Positions 18,352-25,128 of a stretch of DNA of 64,000 nucleotides are shown one piece after another. The notes under the pieces are model-generated. The model worked only from the letters and a program-made list of their open reading frames with translations. It searched no databases and was not told where the DNA came from. The translations under genes were made by a program, and so were the position numbers. Each line of letters starts with the position of its first letter. The stretch's first letter is position 1. Location of the stretch: contig NZ_JALCZO010000001.1 of NCBI RefSeq assembly GCF_023555495.1, positions 186,001 through 250,000 of the forward strand, written 5' to 3'. The stretch comes from Polaribacter sp. Z022 (GTDB lineage: Bacteria > Bacteroidota > Bacteroidia > Flavobacteriales > Flavobacteriaceae).

Positions 18352-19626
18352 TTAAAATAGGTCGTCGCTAGTTATACTTTTAGTTCTTTTACTGTAGTTA
18401 ATTGATCTTTTTACGAAGAAATCTCCGTGTTTGGTTCCAATAATTTCATCATCAAACCAATCTGTTTCTGCCACTAAAGCTTCATCAACATCAAATACTT
18501 TTGAAATACCAATGCTCTCTAATGAGTTATTAAATCGGTTTTTAATAAATTCTTTTATTACTTTTTTAGGTAGAAAATCTAGTTCTCCACTTTCAAAAAT
18601 CCAATCTATAATTTTGCTTTCTGATAGATAAGCTTCTTTACAAGTTTCTTGTACTAATAAGCTATGATCTTCATCAAACCAATCTGGATTTTCTTCTTTT
18701 ATAATTTTAATAATATCTATACCAAAATCTCCATGAATTTGCTCTTCTTTAGAAGTAGCCTCTACAACATTAGATATCCCTTTTAAAACATTTTTATGCT
18801 TATTAAAAGCCATAATAATTAAGAACTGAGAAAATAAAGATACATGCTCTATAAATAAAGAAAATAAAATTATAGATTCTGAAAACTCTTTGTTGTCTTC
18901 ACTTCTTACGTTTTTTAAGGCACCTTCTAAATAGTTTACACGCCTCATTATTACTGGGTTTTTCTTTAAGTTTTTAAACTCATTATTTAACCCTAAAACT
19001 TCTAATAAATGCGAGTAAGCATCATGATGACGTACTTCACTCTCTGCAAAAGTTGCTCCTACAGAACCAATTTCTGGTTTTGGCATTTTTTTATAAATGT
19101 CTCCCCAAAAAGTTTTTACTGCAACCTCAATTTGAGAAATTGCTAACATGGTATTTTTAATAGCGTTCTTTTCTACACTTGTAAGAACTGCTTTAAAATC
19201 TTGAATATCACTTGTATAATTAAACTCTGTATGTATCCAATAAGAGTGTCTAATAGCATCTACATATTCATTTAAAGCAGGATAGTCATAAGGTTTTAAG
19301 TTTAACCTTTTTTCAAAAATATTTAATTTTCTACTTCTAGATTGCTCATCTCTATATAAGATATATGCTTTTGCAACATCATGAAAAGGACTGTCCATTA
19401 ACTTGTCTTCTACAATGTCTTGTACTTGCTCTACAGTAGGTACATAAAGAGGTTCGTTTAACTTTCTTTCTAATAAAGTTCCGTTAACAATATTAGTTAT
19501 TGCAATTGCATCTTGTCTACTACCATTATTTACTGAAAGCATTGCTTTTTCAATAGCTTTTGTGATTTTTTCTAACTCAAAATCGCTTGTTTCTGAGTCC
19601 CTTTTTATAATCTGAGTAATTTTCAC
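18352..19626 (-). CDS. nrdB: Class I ribonucleotide reductase radical subunit with N-terminal ATP-cone
   Basis: The 424-residue protein is about 90 residues longer than a plain NrdB. Residues 1 to about 95 are an ATP-cone (FELEKITKAIEKAML, TVEQVQDIVEDKLM, AKAYILYRDEQ), and the rest is a ferritin-like radical domain. Metal ligands are visible as Glu197-x-x-His200, Glu260 and Glu295-x-x-His298, with an acidic residue near 152 as the likely first ligand. A tyrosine (Tyr204, HHDAY) sits at the E. coli Tyr122 position. In the characterised homolog, dATP bound to this cone drives inactive oligomers and the metal site is dimanganese. Metal use here is inference. It starts with GTG; no ATG is available at this point. 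Confidence 0.95.
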   Translation of the reverse strand: MKITQIIKRDSETSDFELEKITKAIEKAMLSVNNGSRQDAIAITNIVNGTLLERKLNEPLYVPTVEQVQDIVEDKLMDSPFHDVAKAYILYRDEQSRSRKLNIFEKRLNLKPYDYPALNEYVDAIRHSYWIHTEFNYTSDIQDFKAVLTSVEKNAIKNTMLAISQIEVAVKTFWGDIYKKMPKPEIGSVGATFAESEVRHHDAYSHLLEVLGLNNEFKNLKKNPVIMRRVNYLEGALKNVRSEDNKEFSESIILFSLFIEHVSLFSQFLIIMAFNKHKNVLKGISNVVEATSKEEQIHGDFGIDIIKIIKEENPDWFDEDHSLLVQETCKEAYLSESKIIDWIFESGELDFLPKKVIKEFIKNRFNNSLESIGISKVFDVDEALVAETDWFDDEIIGTKHGDFFVKRSINYSKRTKSITSDDLF

Positions 19627-20031
19627 GATGAATTGGTGTTATTTAAAAGTTAATTAAATGCTAAAAACGAGTCTTACAAAGATTGACTTTTTTGTTCCAA
19701 AATGAAAGTCATACTTATTCACAAAACCCTTGAAGTTTTTAACAAATTTGTCATTTTCGTATTTTTATCATCAAAAAATTGATTTTTTAACAATCTAAAT
19801 ATCAGTATTTTATCATAAAAAAATCGCTGAAAGTACTATAAATATTGAGATTCTTAAAATGCTCTTTTTAAATCTTTAATTATCATAATTTCTGCAATCT
19901 TTTTTAAAGCTTAAAAAAAATGCAATTTTATTATCTTTTTTAATCAATTTTATTTAATAACAGTTATTATGTACAACCAACAACTTATAACCTTATATTT
20001 GTAGTATTATTAACATTTATTATTTATTACA
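19627..20031. other. 405-bp intergenic region between nrdB and the cold-shock gene
   Basis: Very AT-rich, with no plausible gene on either strand. It must hold the divergent promoters of nrdBA and csp. The csp -7 box is at 19994. I find no perfect TAnnTTTG box for nrdB, and only one weak ACTATAAATATTG segment near 19834 that resembles half of an NrdR site. Confidence 0.7.
19994..20001 (+). promoter_or_regulatory. -7 box TATATTTG of the cold-shock gene
   Basis: Perfect TAnnTTTG match 30 nt before the GTG start, predicting a leader of about 24 nt. That is much shorter than the long leaders of E. coli cspA. Confidence 0.65.
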
Positions 20032-20223
20032 GTGAAAAACGGAACAGTAAAATTTTTCAACGAATCTAAAGGATTTGGATTTGTAGTTGAAGACGATTCA
20101 AAAACAGAGTATTTTGTACACGTATCAGGTTTAATTGACGAAATTAGAGAAGGTGATGCAGTAGAATTTGACTTAAAAGAAGGAAGAAAAGGTTTAAACG
20201 CAGTAGACGTTAGAGTAATCTAA
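20032..20223 (+). CDS. Cold-shock domain protein (CspA family)
   Basis: A 63-residue single cold-shock domain with both nucleic-acid-binding motifs: RNP1 in KGFGFV and RNP2-like EYFVHVSGL. It opens with KNGTVKFFNESKGFGFV. It should bind single-stranded RNA or DNA and act as an RNA chaperone. GTG at 20032 is the only start that keeps the first strand. It is a single gene with its own terminator; cold induction cannot be judged from the sequence. Confidence 0.93.
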   Translation: MKNGTVKFFNESKGFGFVVEDDSKTEYFVHVSGLIDEIREGDAVEFDLKEGRKGLNAVDVRVI

Positions 20224-20253
20224 TACTTTATAATCTTTTTAAAAGTAAAAGAT

Positions 20254-20283
20254 CGTCTAAAATATTTTGGACGGTTTTTTTTT
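20254..20283 (+). terminator. Intrinsic terminator of csp, overlapping the ctaA promoter
   Basis: CGTC / GACG continued by a T-G pair and AAAA / TTTT, then a T-run. The TTTTG inside the 3' half (20265-20269) is also placed as the -33 element of the next promoter. Confidence 0.8.
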
Positions 20284-20295
20284 GCCTTATTTTTG
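20265..20295 (+). promoter_or_regulatory. Promoter of heme A synthase gene (TTTTG, 18 bp, TATTTTTG)
   Basis: The -7 box TATTTTTG at 20288-20295 is perfect and has a TTTTG 18 bp upstream, one of the best -33/-7 pairs in the window. The ATG is 16 nt beyond. Confidence 0.65.
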
Positions 20296-20311
20296 CATAA
20301 ACTTTTTTCTG

Positions 20312-21334
20312 ATGAAGAATAAATTTCCAAAAATTGTACAGATTTCAATTATTTCTGTTTACTTAATTTTTTTAGCGGGCTCAGTAGTTAGAATGACAGG
20401 TTCTGGAATGGGTTGTCCTGATTGGCCAAAATGCTTTGGTTATTATATACCACCAACTTCTGAAGAACAAATTACCTGGAAACCAGATACTGAATTTAAA
20501 AAAGGCTTTATTATTATTAAAGATGAAGTTTTATTTGTTGCAGAAAAAGATGTAAAAACTACTTCTGAGTTTAACCCAAAAAATTGGGAAAAATATACAA
20601 AACACGATTACGCAAAATTTAATAAATACCATACTTGGACAGAATACATTAATAGACTTTCTTCTGTAATTGCAGGTTTTGTCTTTTTATTTTTAATTTA
20701 TGGAGCTGCAAAATTTTGGAAAACAGATAAAAAAATTCCACTATTAGCTTTTAGCGCTTTCTTTTTAATGTTGGTAGAAGCATGGTTAGGAAAAACTGTA
20801 GTAGACACCAATTTAAAACCAACTGTAATTACCATACATATGGTAATAGGTCTTATTATAATTGCGCTTTTATTACAACTGCATTTTCATATAACTAAAA
20901 GAAAAACTTTTTTAAAGTACAATTCTGTTTTTAATAAACTATTAATTGTTTCTGTAATTTTTTCTCTTGTACAAATTGCAATGGGTACACAAGTAAGACA
21001 ATTTATAGATGAACAAGTAAAACTTTTTGGGTTTGAAAACAAAAACTTCAGCTTAATGAAACCTAGCTTTAAATTTTACTTTCACAGGTCTTTTACCATA
21101 GCAATTGTATTAGTAAACTTAGGTTTGTTTTACCTTAATCAAGCAAAAAATTTAGGCTACAAATTGGTTAATTGGGTTGTTTTATTAATTTTTATTGAAA
21201 CCATTACTGGTATTTTAATGTATTATGCAGAATTTCCTTTAGGTACACAAGCTATCCATTTATTGTCTGGAGCTCTTTTATTTGGTTTGCAGTTTTACCT
21301 TTGGCTACAGAGTAAAAAAACAGTTAACAATTAA
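20312..21334 (+). CDS. ctaA: COX15/CtaA-family heme A synthase
   Basis: A 340-residue integral membrane protein with about eight transmembrane segments. MTGSGMGCPDWPKCFGY in the first loop, EYINRLSSVIAGF, VITIHMVIGL and FYFHRSFTIAIVL carry the conserved glutamate and histidines that hold the hemes. The enzyme oxidises the methyl group of heme O to make heme A for cytochrome oxidase. The preceding enzyme, heme O synthase (ctaB), is 24 kb away in the oxidase operon. The ATG at 20312 is chosen; an upstream in-frame start at 20267 lies inside the csp terminator. Confidence 0.92.
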   Translation: MKNKFPKIVQISIISVYLIFLAGSVVRMTGSGMGCPDWPKCFGYYIPPTSEEQITWKPDTEFKKGFIIIKDEVLFVAEKDVKTTSEFNPKNWEKYTKHDYAKFNKYHTWTEYINRLSSVIAGFVFLFLIYGAAKFWKTDKKIPLLAFSAFFLMLVEAWLGKTVVDTNLKPTVITIHMVIGLIIIALLLQLHFHITKRKTFLKYNSVFNKLLIVSVIFSLVQIAMGTQVRQFIDEQVKLFGFENKNFSLMKPSFKFYFHRSFTIAIVLVNLGLFYLNQAKNLGYKLVNWVVLLIFIETITGILMYYAEFPLGTQAIHLLSGALLFGLQFYLWLQSKKTVNN

Positions 21335-21339
21335 CTTGT

Positions 21340-21762
21340 TTAAGGATGTGCATTTACCCAAACTTCTCCATCTGAAAAATATTCTTTTTTCCAGATTGGA
21401 ACAGTTTCCTTTAAAGTATCTATAGCAAACTCACAAGCCTCAAAAGCTGCTTTTCTGTGCTTAGAAGAAACAGTGATTATTACAGGAATATCTCTTATTT
21501 GTAACATTCCTTCTGCATGATGAATGGCTATTTTTTTAACATCGAACTTTTCTAAAGCTGCGTCTGCAATTTTTTGCATTTCTTTTATAGCCATTGGTTT
21601 GTAGGTAGAAAAATCTAATTGTTTTACTTCTTTTCCTTGAGTATCATTTCTTACTGTTCCTACAAAAGCAGAAATACCTCCACAAGAATCATCTTCTACA
21701 AAATGGTAACATTCTTGTAAGTTTAGTTTTTCTGAAGTAATTTTTATCGAAGTTCTTTGCAT
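21340..21762 (-). CDS. moaE: Molybdopterin synthase catalytic (large) subunit MoaE
   Basis: A 140-residue MoaE, which with thiocarboxylated MoaD inserts the dithiolene sulfurs into cyclic pyranopterin monophosphate. Signature segments are GGISAFVGTVRND, HHAEGMLQIRDIPVIITVSSKHR, AFEACEFAIDTLKETVPIWKKE (catalytic Lys region) and DGEVWVNAHP. The ATG at 21762 is preferred over one at 21786, because the -7 box CAAAAATA (reverse of TATTTTTG) lies between them. The partner moaD is 340 bp upstream on the same strand, with an opposite-strand gene in between. Confidence 0.95.
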   Translation of the reverse strand: MQRTSIKITSEKLNLQECYHFVEDDSCGGISAFVGTVRNDTQGKEVKQLDFSTYKPMAIKEMQKIADAALEKFDVKKIAIHHAEGMLQIRDIPVIITVSSKHRKAAFEACEFAIDTLKETVPIWKKEYFSDGEVWVNAHP

Positions 21763-21769
21763 TGTTCTG

Positions 21770-21777
21770 CAAAAATA
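21770..21777 (-). promoter_or_regulatory. -7 box TATTTTTG (minus strand) of moaE, near-leaderless
   Basis: Perfect match 7 nt before the moaE ATG, so the mRNA should start at or next to the start codon. Confidence 0.62.
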
Positions 21778-21790
21778 ACAATTCAAAATG

Positions 21791-21798
21791 TATCTTTG
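21791..21798 (+). promoter_or_regulatory. -7 box TATCTTTG of the DUF3817 gene
   Basis: Perfect TAnnTTTG match 26 nt before the ATG at 21825. It is back to back with the moaE promoter, 13 bp apart. Confidence 0.6.
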
Positions 21799-21824
21799 CT
21801 ATCAAATTTTTAATACTTCATAAA

Positions 21825-22097
21825 ATGAAAAGTATCTTTAGAATTGTAAGTTTACTAGAGGGTATTTCTTACTTATTACTTTTATTTATAGCTACACCAA
21901 TAAAATACTTACAAGACAATCCAGAATATGTAAAAATGTTAGGAATGCCTCATGGAATTCTTTTTATGCTATATGTAGTTTTAGCTTTTATGATTAAAAA
22001 AGAAATGAATTGGGATAATAAAACTTTAGGTATTGTTTTAGCTTGCTCTATTATACCTTTTGGTACTTTTTATGTTGATAAAAAATATTTAAGGTAA
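21825..22097 (+). CDS. DUF3817 small membrane protein
   Basis: A 90-residue protein with three hydrophobic segments and the DUF3817 signature: FRIVSLLEGISYLLLLF, PIKYL, GMPHGILFMLYVVLAF and FGTFYVDKKYL. The family is widespread, membrane-bound and functionally undefined. It lies between moaE and moaD on the opposite strand and ends 4 bp before the moaD stop. No link to molybdenum cofactor is evident. Confidence 0.85.
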   Translation: MKSIFRIVSLLEGISYLLLLFIATPIKYLQDNPEYVKMLGMPHGILFMLYVVLAFMIKKEMNWDNKTLGIVLACSIIPFGTFYVDKKYLR

Positions 22098-22101
22098 TAT
22101 T

Positions 22102-22344
22102 TTAACCTCCAGAAACTGGGGGAATAACAGCAATAACATCATTTTCTTTTAACAAAAGCTCATTAGAAGCATATTCTTCATTCACTGCAATTGCATAAGA
22201 ATCTATATTTTCTAACTTAGGATAATTCTCTTTAAGCAAATTCTTAAAACTAGAGACAGATAATCCTTCTAAGACACCTAATTCTAAGTTAGAAGTTGCT
22301 ACTAAATCTGTTGTTATTCCAAAAAAGAGTACTTTAATTTTCAT
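22102..22344 (-). CDS. moaD: Molybdopterin synthase sulfur-carrier subunit MoaD
   Basis: An 80-residue ubiquitin-fold protein ending in the obligatory Gly-Gly (VIPPVSGG), which is thiocarboxylated and docks into MoaE. IKVLFFGITTDLV and AVNEEYASNELLLKENDVIAVIPPV are typical. It lies 9 bp beyond the DUF5686 gene on the same strand and may be co-transcribed with it. Confidence 0.94.
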   Translation of the reverse strand: MKIKVLFFGITTDLVATSNLELGVLEGLSVSSFKNLLKENYPKLENIDSYAIAVNEEYASNELLLKENDVIAVIPPVSGG

Positions 22345-22353
22345 GTTTCAAAA

Positions 22354-24825
22354 TTAGTTAAACATACTCAATCTAAACAATAAACCATCGTTTTTAATTC
22401 CTGCATTAAAAGATTTTACATAATCTATCCTTAAAAAACGCCATTTACCAAAACCAATATTATCTAACCCAACTGAGTATTCTGTATAAGGTTTTTTATC
22501 TGCCATTAGCAACGTTTTTGCACCTCCTACTAAGTGAAAGTTTAATTTATTTACCAATGGAATTTTACCTAAAATAGCTCCTCTAAAATTATGCTCTATG
22601 TGTGCTTCTGCATATTTATCATTAGTGTAAAACTTATAATACTCTAACAGCCCAAAACTATTTAATTGACCATCTAATGGAAAATCTAACTGATTACCAT
22701 TAGCTTGTAATTTATCCATTAAAGCAATATTTTTCTTCTTTAAAAACATACCTCCTCTTAAATTATAAGATAAGTTACCATAATTACCTGCATTGACATC
22801 TTGTCTTAAACTTGCAACAAATAAATCTGAATTTAATTCAGAATTAGAAGCCCCAAATCTTTTTGTATAATTTATATTTAATGTTGGGTATTTATCATTA
22901 CCAATATTAAATTTTCTATCTGGGTAAGACAAATATTTTTGTCCAAAAACAATAGACGCACCAACATTTAATGTTGCAATTTTATGCTCTGTAAAAGCAG
23001 CATTTACAAAATCTGTTGTATTTAAAGGGTTGTTAGATGTATATGGTTCTGTATTACTTTGCTTTGCAAACGAATAATTTGTTGTATTAAATAACGGCTT
23101 TCTGTTAGCATATTCTAAAGAAGAAGAAAAATAAATACCATTTTTTATTTCTTCTGAATAATTGATTTTAGCAAAGCCTTTTTCGTAAATTTTTAAATGA
23201 TTTCTTCTATAAAACAAAGAAGCAATAGTGTTATTTAAATCCATAATTGGATTTCTACTATTAAATTGAGCTGTTGTAATTCCTCCAGAAATAGTCATTC
23301 TTGGTCTAGAAATATTATTCCATTTTTTACTAAAGAAAACTGTTGGTCTTAAGCGTTTATCTGAAAAACCATAATTAGCACTTATACCAGCATTCCACCA
23401 TTTTCCTTTTTCATTTTGTCTTTTAAAATAACTAAAACCTAAAGAAGTATTAAAACCTTGTACTGTATTAAAACCAAAATTACCTAGCAAACCATCATAA
23501 GAAAAAGACCATTTTTCGTAAGAATTTCTATATGTGTAGCCTGTAATTGGCGCTAATAAACTAAACTCATTTTGTTTTTTATTTACAGAATCTAAATATT
23601 TTTTAGATTTTCTAACAACCTTAATACTATCTTTAATTTTATAATCTTTAACTTCTTCTATAGTTAAGGGCACTGGTCTTAATTTATTCCAATAAACAGC
23701 ATTTTTTTCAGTAGCTTTTTTCTCAAAAGTTAATACTTCATTTGTAAAAGTATTCTCTTCATATTTAGGCGAAAATTTATATTCTGAATATGCTGATGAA
23801 AACCTTCCATCAAATTTAAATCCAAATACATTTACCTTAAAATCTATACTTTGACTTATTAAAACCCAAGCATCAGTTTTATTAGCATAATTATAATTTT
23901 GTTTTAAATGCAAAACATCTACCATAGGTATATTTACTTGAGCACCAGTTACAGATACATCTGCTCCATACATTGCCCAATCATCTTCTACAATATAAAT
24001 TGATCCGTTAAAAACTCTGTCGTTTTTTCTTTTAGGAATTAATTTTATTTTATTGATAAGTTTCCCATTTTTATCATAAAAAGTTCCTTCTAACTTATAC
24101 TTATAATAACTAAACGCATTTGTAGAAATTGGCGAAACCAAATCATTACCAAACTCAACACTATTTTGATAAAAATTAATATTTGCATCTTCTGCTCTAT
24201 TAAAACTTATACCATTATCTGTACCAGAAACCTTAGATGCAATAATATTCTCTTTAAATTTTTTTGGTTTTTTTTGAAATTTAATTTCAGAAATAGTTTC
24301 AGAAAGGTAAATTATTCCACTTCTTGTAGAGTCTAATCCTCCCCCAAAATCTCCCATAGTTTGCCCCATAAATTTTTCTGGAGCATCTTTTATTTTATAC
24401 AATCCTCTAGAGTAAAATTTAGCAGTATATTTTGCAAACTTATCTGTATTTTTCTCTTTGTTTTCTATTACATTTCTAATAATTCTATTTGCAGGATTAT
24501 CTTTTGTAGAAATTGAAATTTCATCTAACTGTACATTTTCCTCTGCTAATTCTACATTTAATTCAAATGGAAAAGAAGAAATAGTAACTTTCTTTTTAAA
24601 AGTTTTATACCCTAAAAATTGAAAAACAATAGTGTGATTTCCTTTTTTAGAAATATTTAAAACATACTCTCCATTATCATTAGAAGTTGTACCTGTAACT
24701 GTTTTATCTAAATAAACACTCACAAATGATAAAGGTCTGTAATTGGTGTCTGTAATCTTTCCTTTTACTTGCGCAAAAAATGTTGTTGAAACAAAAAGAA
24801 AGAATAAAAAAGTAATTTTTTGCAT
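22354..24825 (-). CDS. DUF5686 outer-membrane protein with carboxypeptidase-like regulatory domain
   Basis: An 823-residue protein with a signal peptide (MQKITFLFFLFVSTTFFAQ) and a CarboxypepD_reg-like domain (about 20-100; VKGKITDTNYRPLSFVSVYL, GTTSNDNGEYVL). A long DUF5686 region with many alternating amphipathic strands follows, ending in an aromatic C-terminus (LLFRLSMFN) as in outer-membrane barrels. It is common in Bacteroidota; function unknown. The ATG at 24825 is used because the upstream alternative overlaps a perfect -7 box at 24849. Confidence 0.85.
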   Translation of the reverse strand: MQKITFLFFLFVSTTFFAQVKGKITDTNYRPLSFVSVYLDKTVTGTTSNDNGEYVLNISKKGNHTIVFQFLGYKTFKKKVTISSFPFELNVELAEENVQLDEISISTKDNPANRIIRNVIENKEKNTDKFAKYTAKFYSRGLYKIKDAPEKFMGQTMGDFGGGLDSTRSGIIYLSETISEIKFQKKPKKFKENIIASKVSGTDNGISFNRAEDANINFYQNSVEFGNDLVSPISTNAFSYYKYKLEGTFYDKNGKLINKIKLIPKRKNDRVFNGSIYIVEDDWAMYGADVSVTGAQVNIPMVDVLHLKQNYNYANKTDAWVLISQSIDFKVNVFGFKFDGRFSSAYSEYKFSPKYEENTFTNEVLTFEKKATEKNAVYWNKLRPVPLTIEEVKDYKIKDSIKVVRKSKKYLDSVNKKQNEFSLLAPITGYTYRNSYEKWSFSYDGLLGNFGFNTVQGFNTSLGFSYFKRQNEKGKWWNAGISANYGFSDKRLRPTVFFSKKWNNISRPRMTISGGITTAQFNSRNPIMDLNNTIASLFYRRNHLKIYEKGFAKINYSEEIKNGIYFSSSLEYANRKPLFNTTNYSFAKQSNTEPYTSNNPLNTTDFVNAAFTEHKIATLNVGASIVFGQKYLSYPDRKFNIGNDKYPTLNINYTKRFGASNSELNSDLFVASLRQDVNAGNYGNLSYNLRGGMFLKKKNIALMDKLQANGNQLDFPLDGQLNSFGLLEYYKFYTNDKYAEAHIEHNFRGAILGKIPLVNKLNFHLVGGAKTLLMADKKPYTEYSVGLDNIGFGKWRFLRIDYVKSFNAGIKNDGLLFRLSMFN

Positions 24826-24848
24826 AGGTTGGCTTTTGTTGGTAGACG

Positions 24849-24856
24849 CAAACATA
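24849..24856 (-). promoter_or_regulatory. -7 box TATGTTTG (minus strand) of the DUF5686 gene
   Basis: Perfect TAnnTTTG on the minus strand, 23 nt before the ATG at 24825. Confidence 0.6.
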
Positions 24857-25091
24857 GAGTTTATGTTACAATCAAATCTTTAAAATTTGTTAAACAAGCA
24901 TTAATGATTTCATAATTTTTAATAAATAAGCAATAAAAGCATCTATTTATAAGCCATAAATTATATGAAAAATTTAATACTTTTATTAATACAAATAGAA
25001 TCTACTAATCAAATTAACTTTTTTAGTTAAAAGCATTAAAACAAAGCTCTTAAAAGTAACAATATATCATTAACAGTTTCGTTGAAAACCC

Positions 25092-25099
25092 TATATTTG
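25092..25099 (+). promoter_or_regulatory. -7 box TATATTTG of maeB
   Basis: Perfect TAnnTTTG, 29 nt before the maeB ATG. It could drive the downstream ruvA-sprA-gcvH genes too, as no terminator intervenes. Confidence 0.6.
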
Positions 25100-25128
25100 T
25101 TCGCTATAAACAATGCAAACAACATTTT

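Larger units (their letters stand above)
24826..25128. other. 303-bp divergent intergenic region
   Basis: AT-rich and without a plausible gene. It holds the back-to-back promoters of the DUF5686 gene (minus, 24849) and maeB (plus, 25092). I see nothing else in the roughly 230 bp between them. Confidence 0.7.

Noticed and set aside
19826-19855. Possible NrdR box upstream of nrdB
   Set aside because: Only one weak ACTATAAATATTG-like segment; the usual pair of 16-bp boxes about 31 bp apart is not there.
20267-20311. Longer N-terminus for heme A synthase starting at 20267
   Set aside because: This stretch is the csp terminator and the ctaA promoter; the ATG at 20312 gives the normal start.
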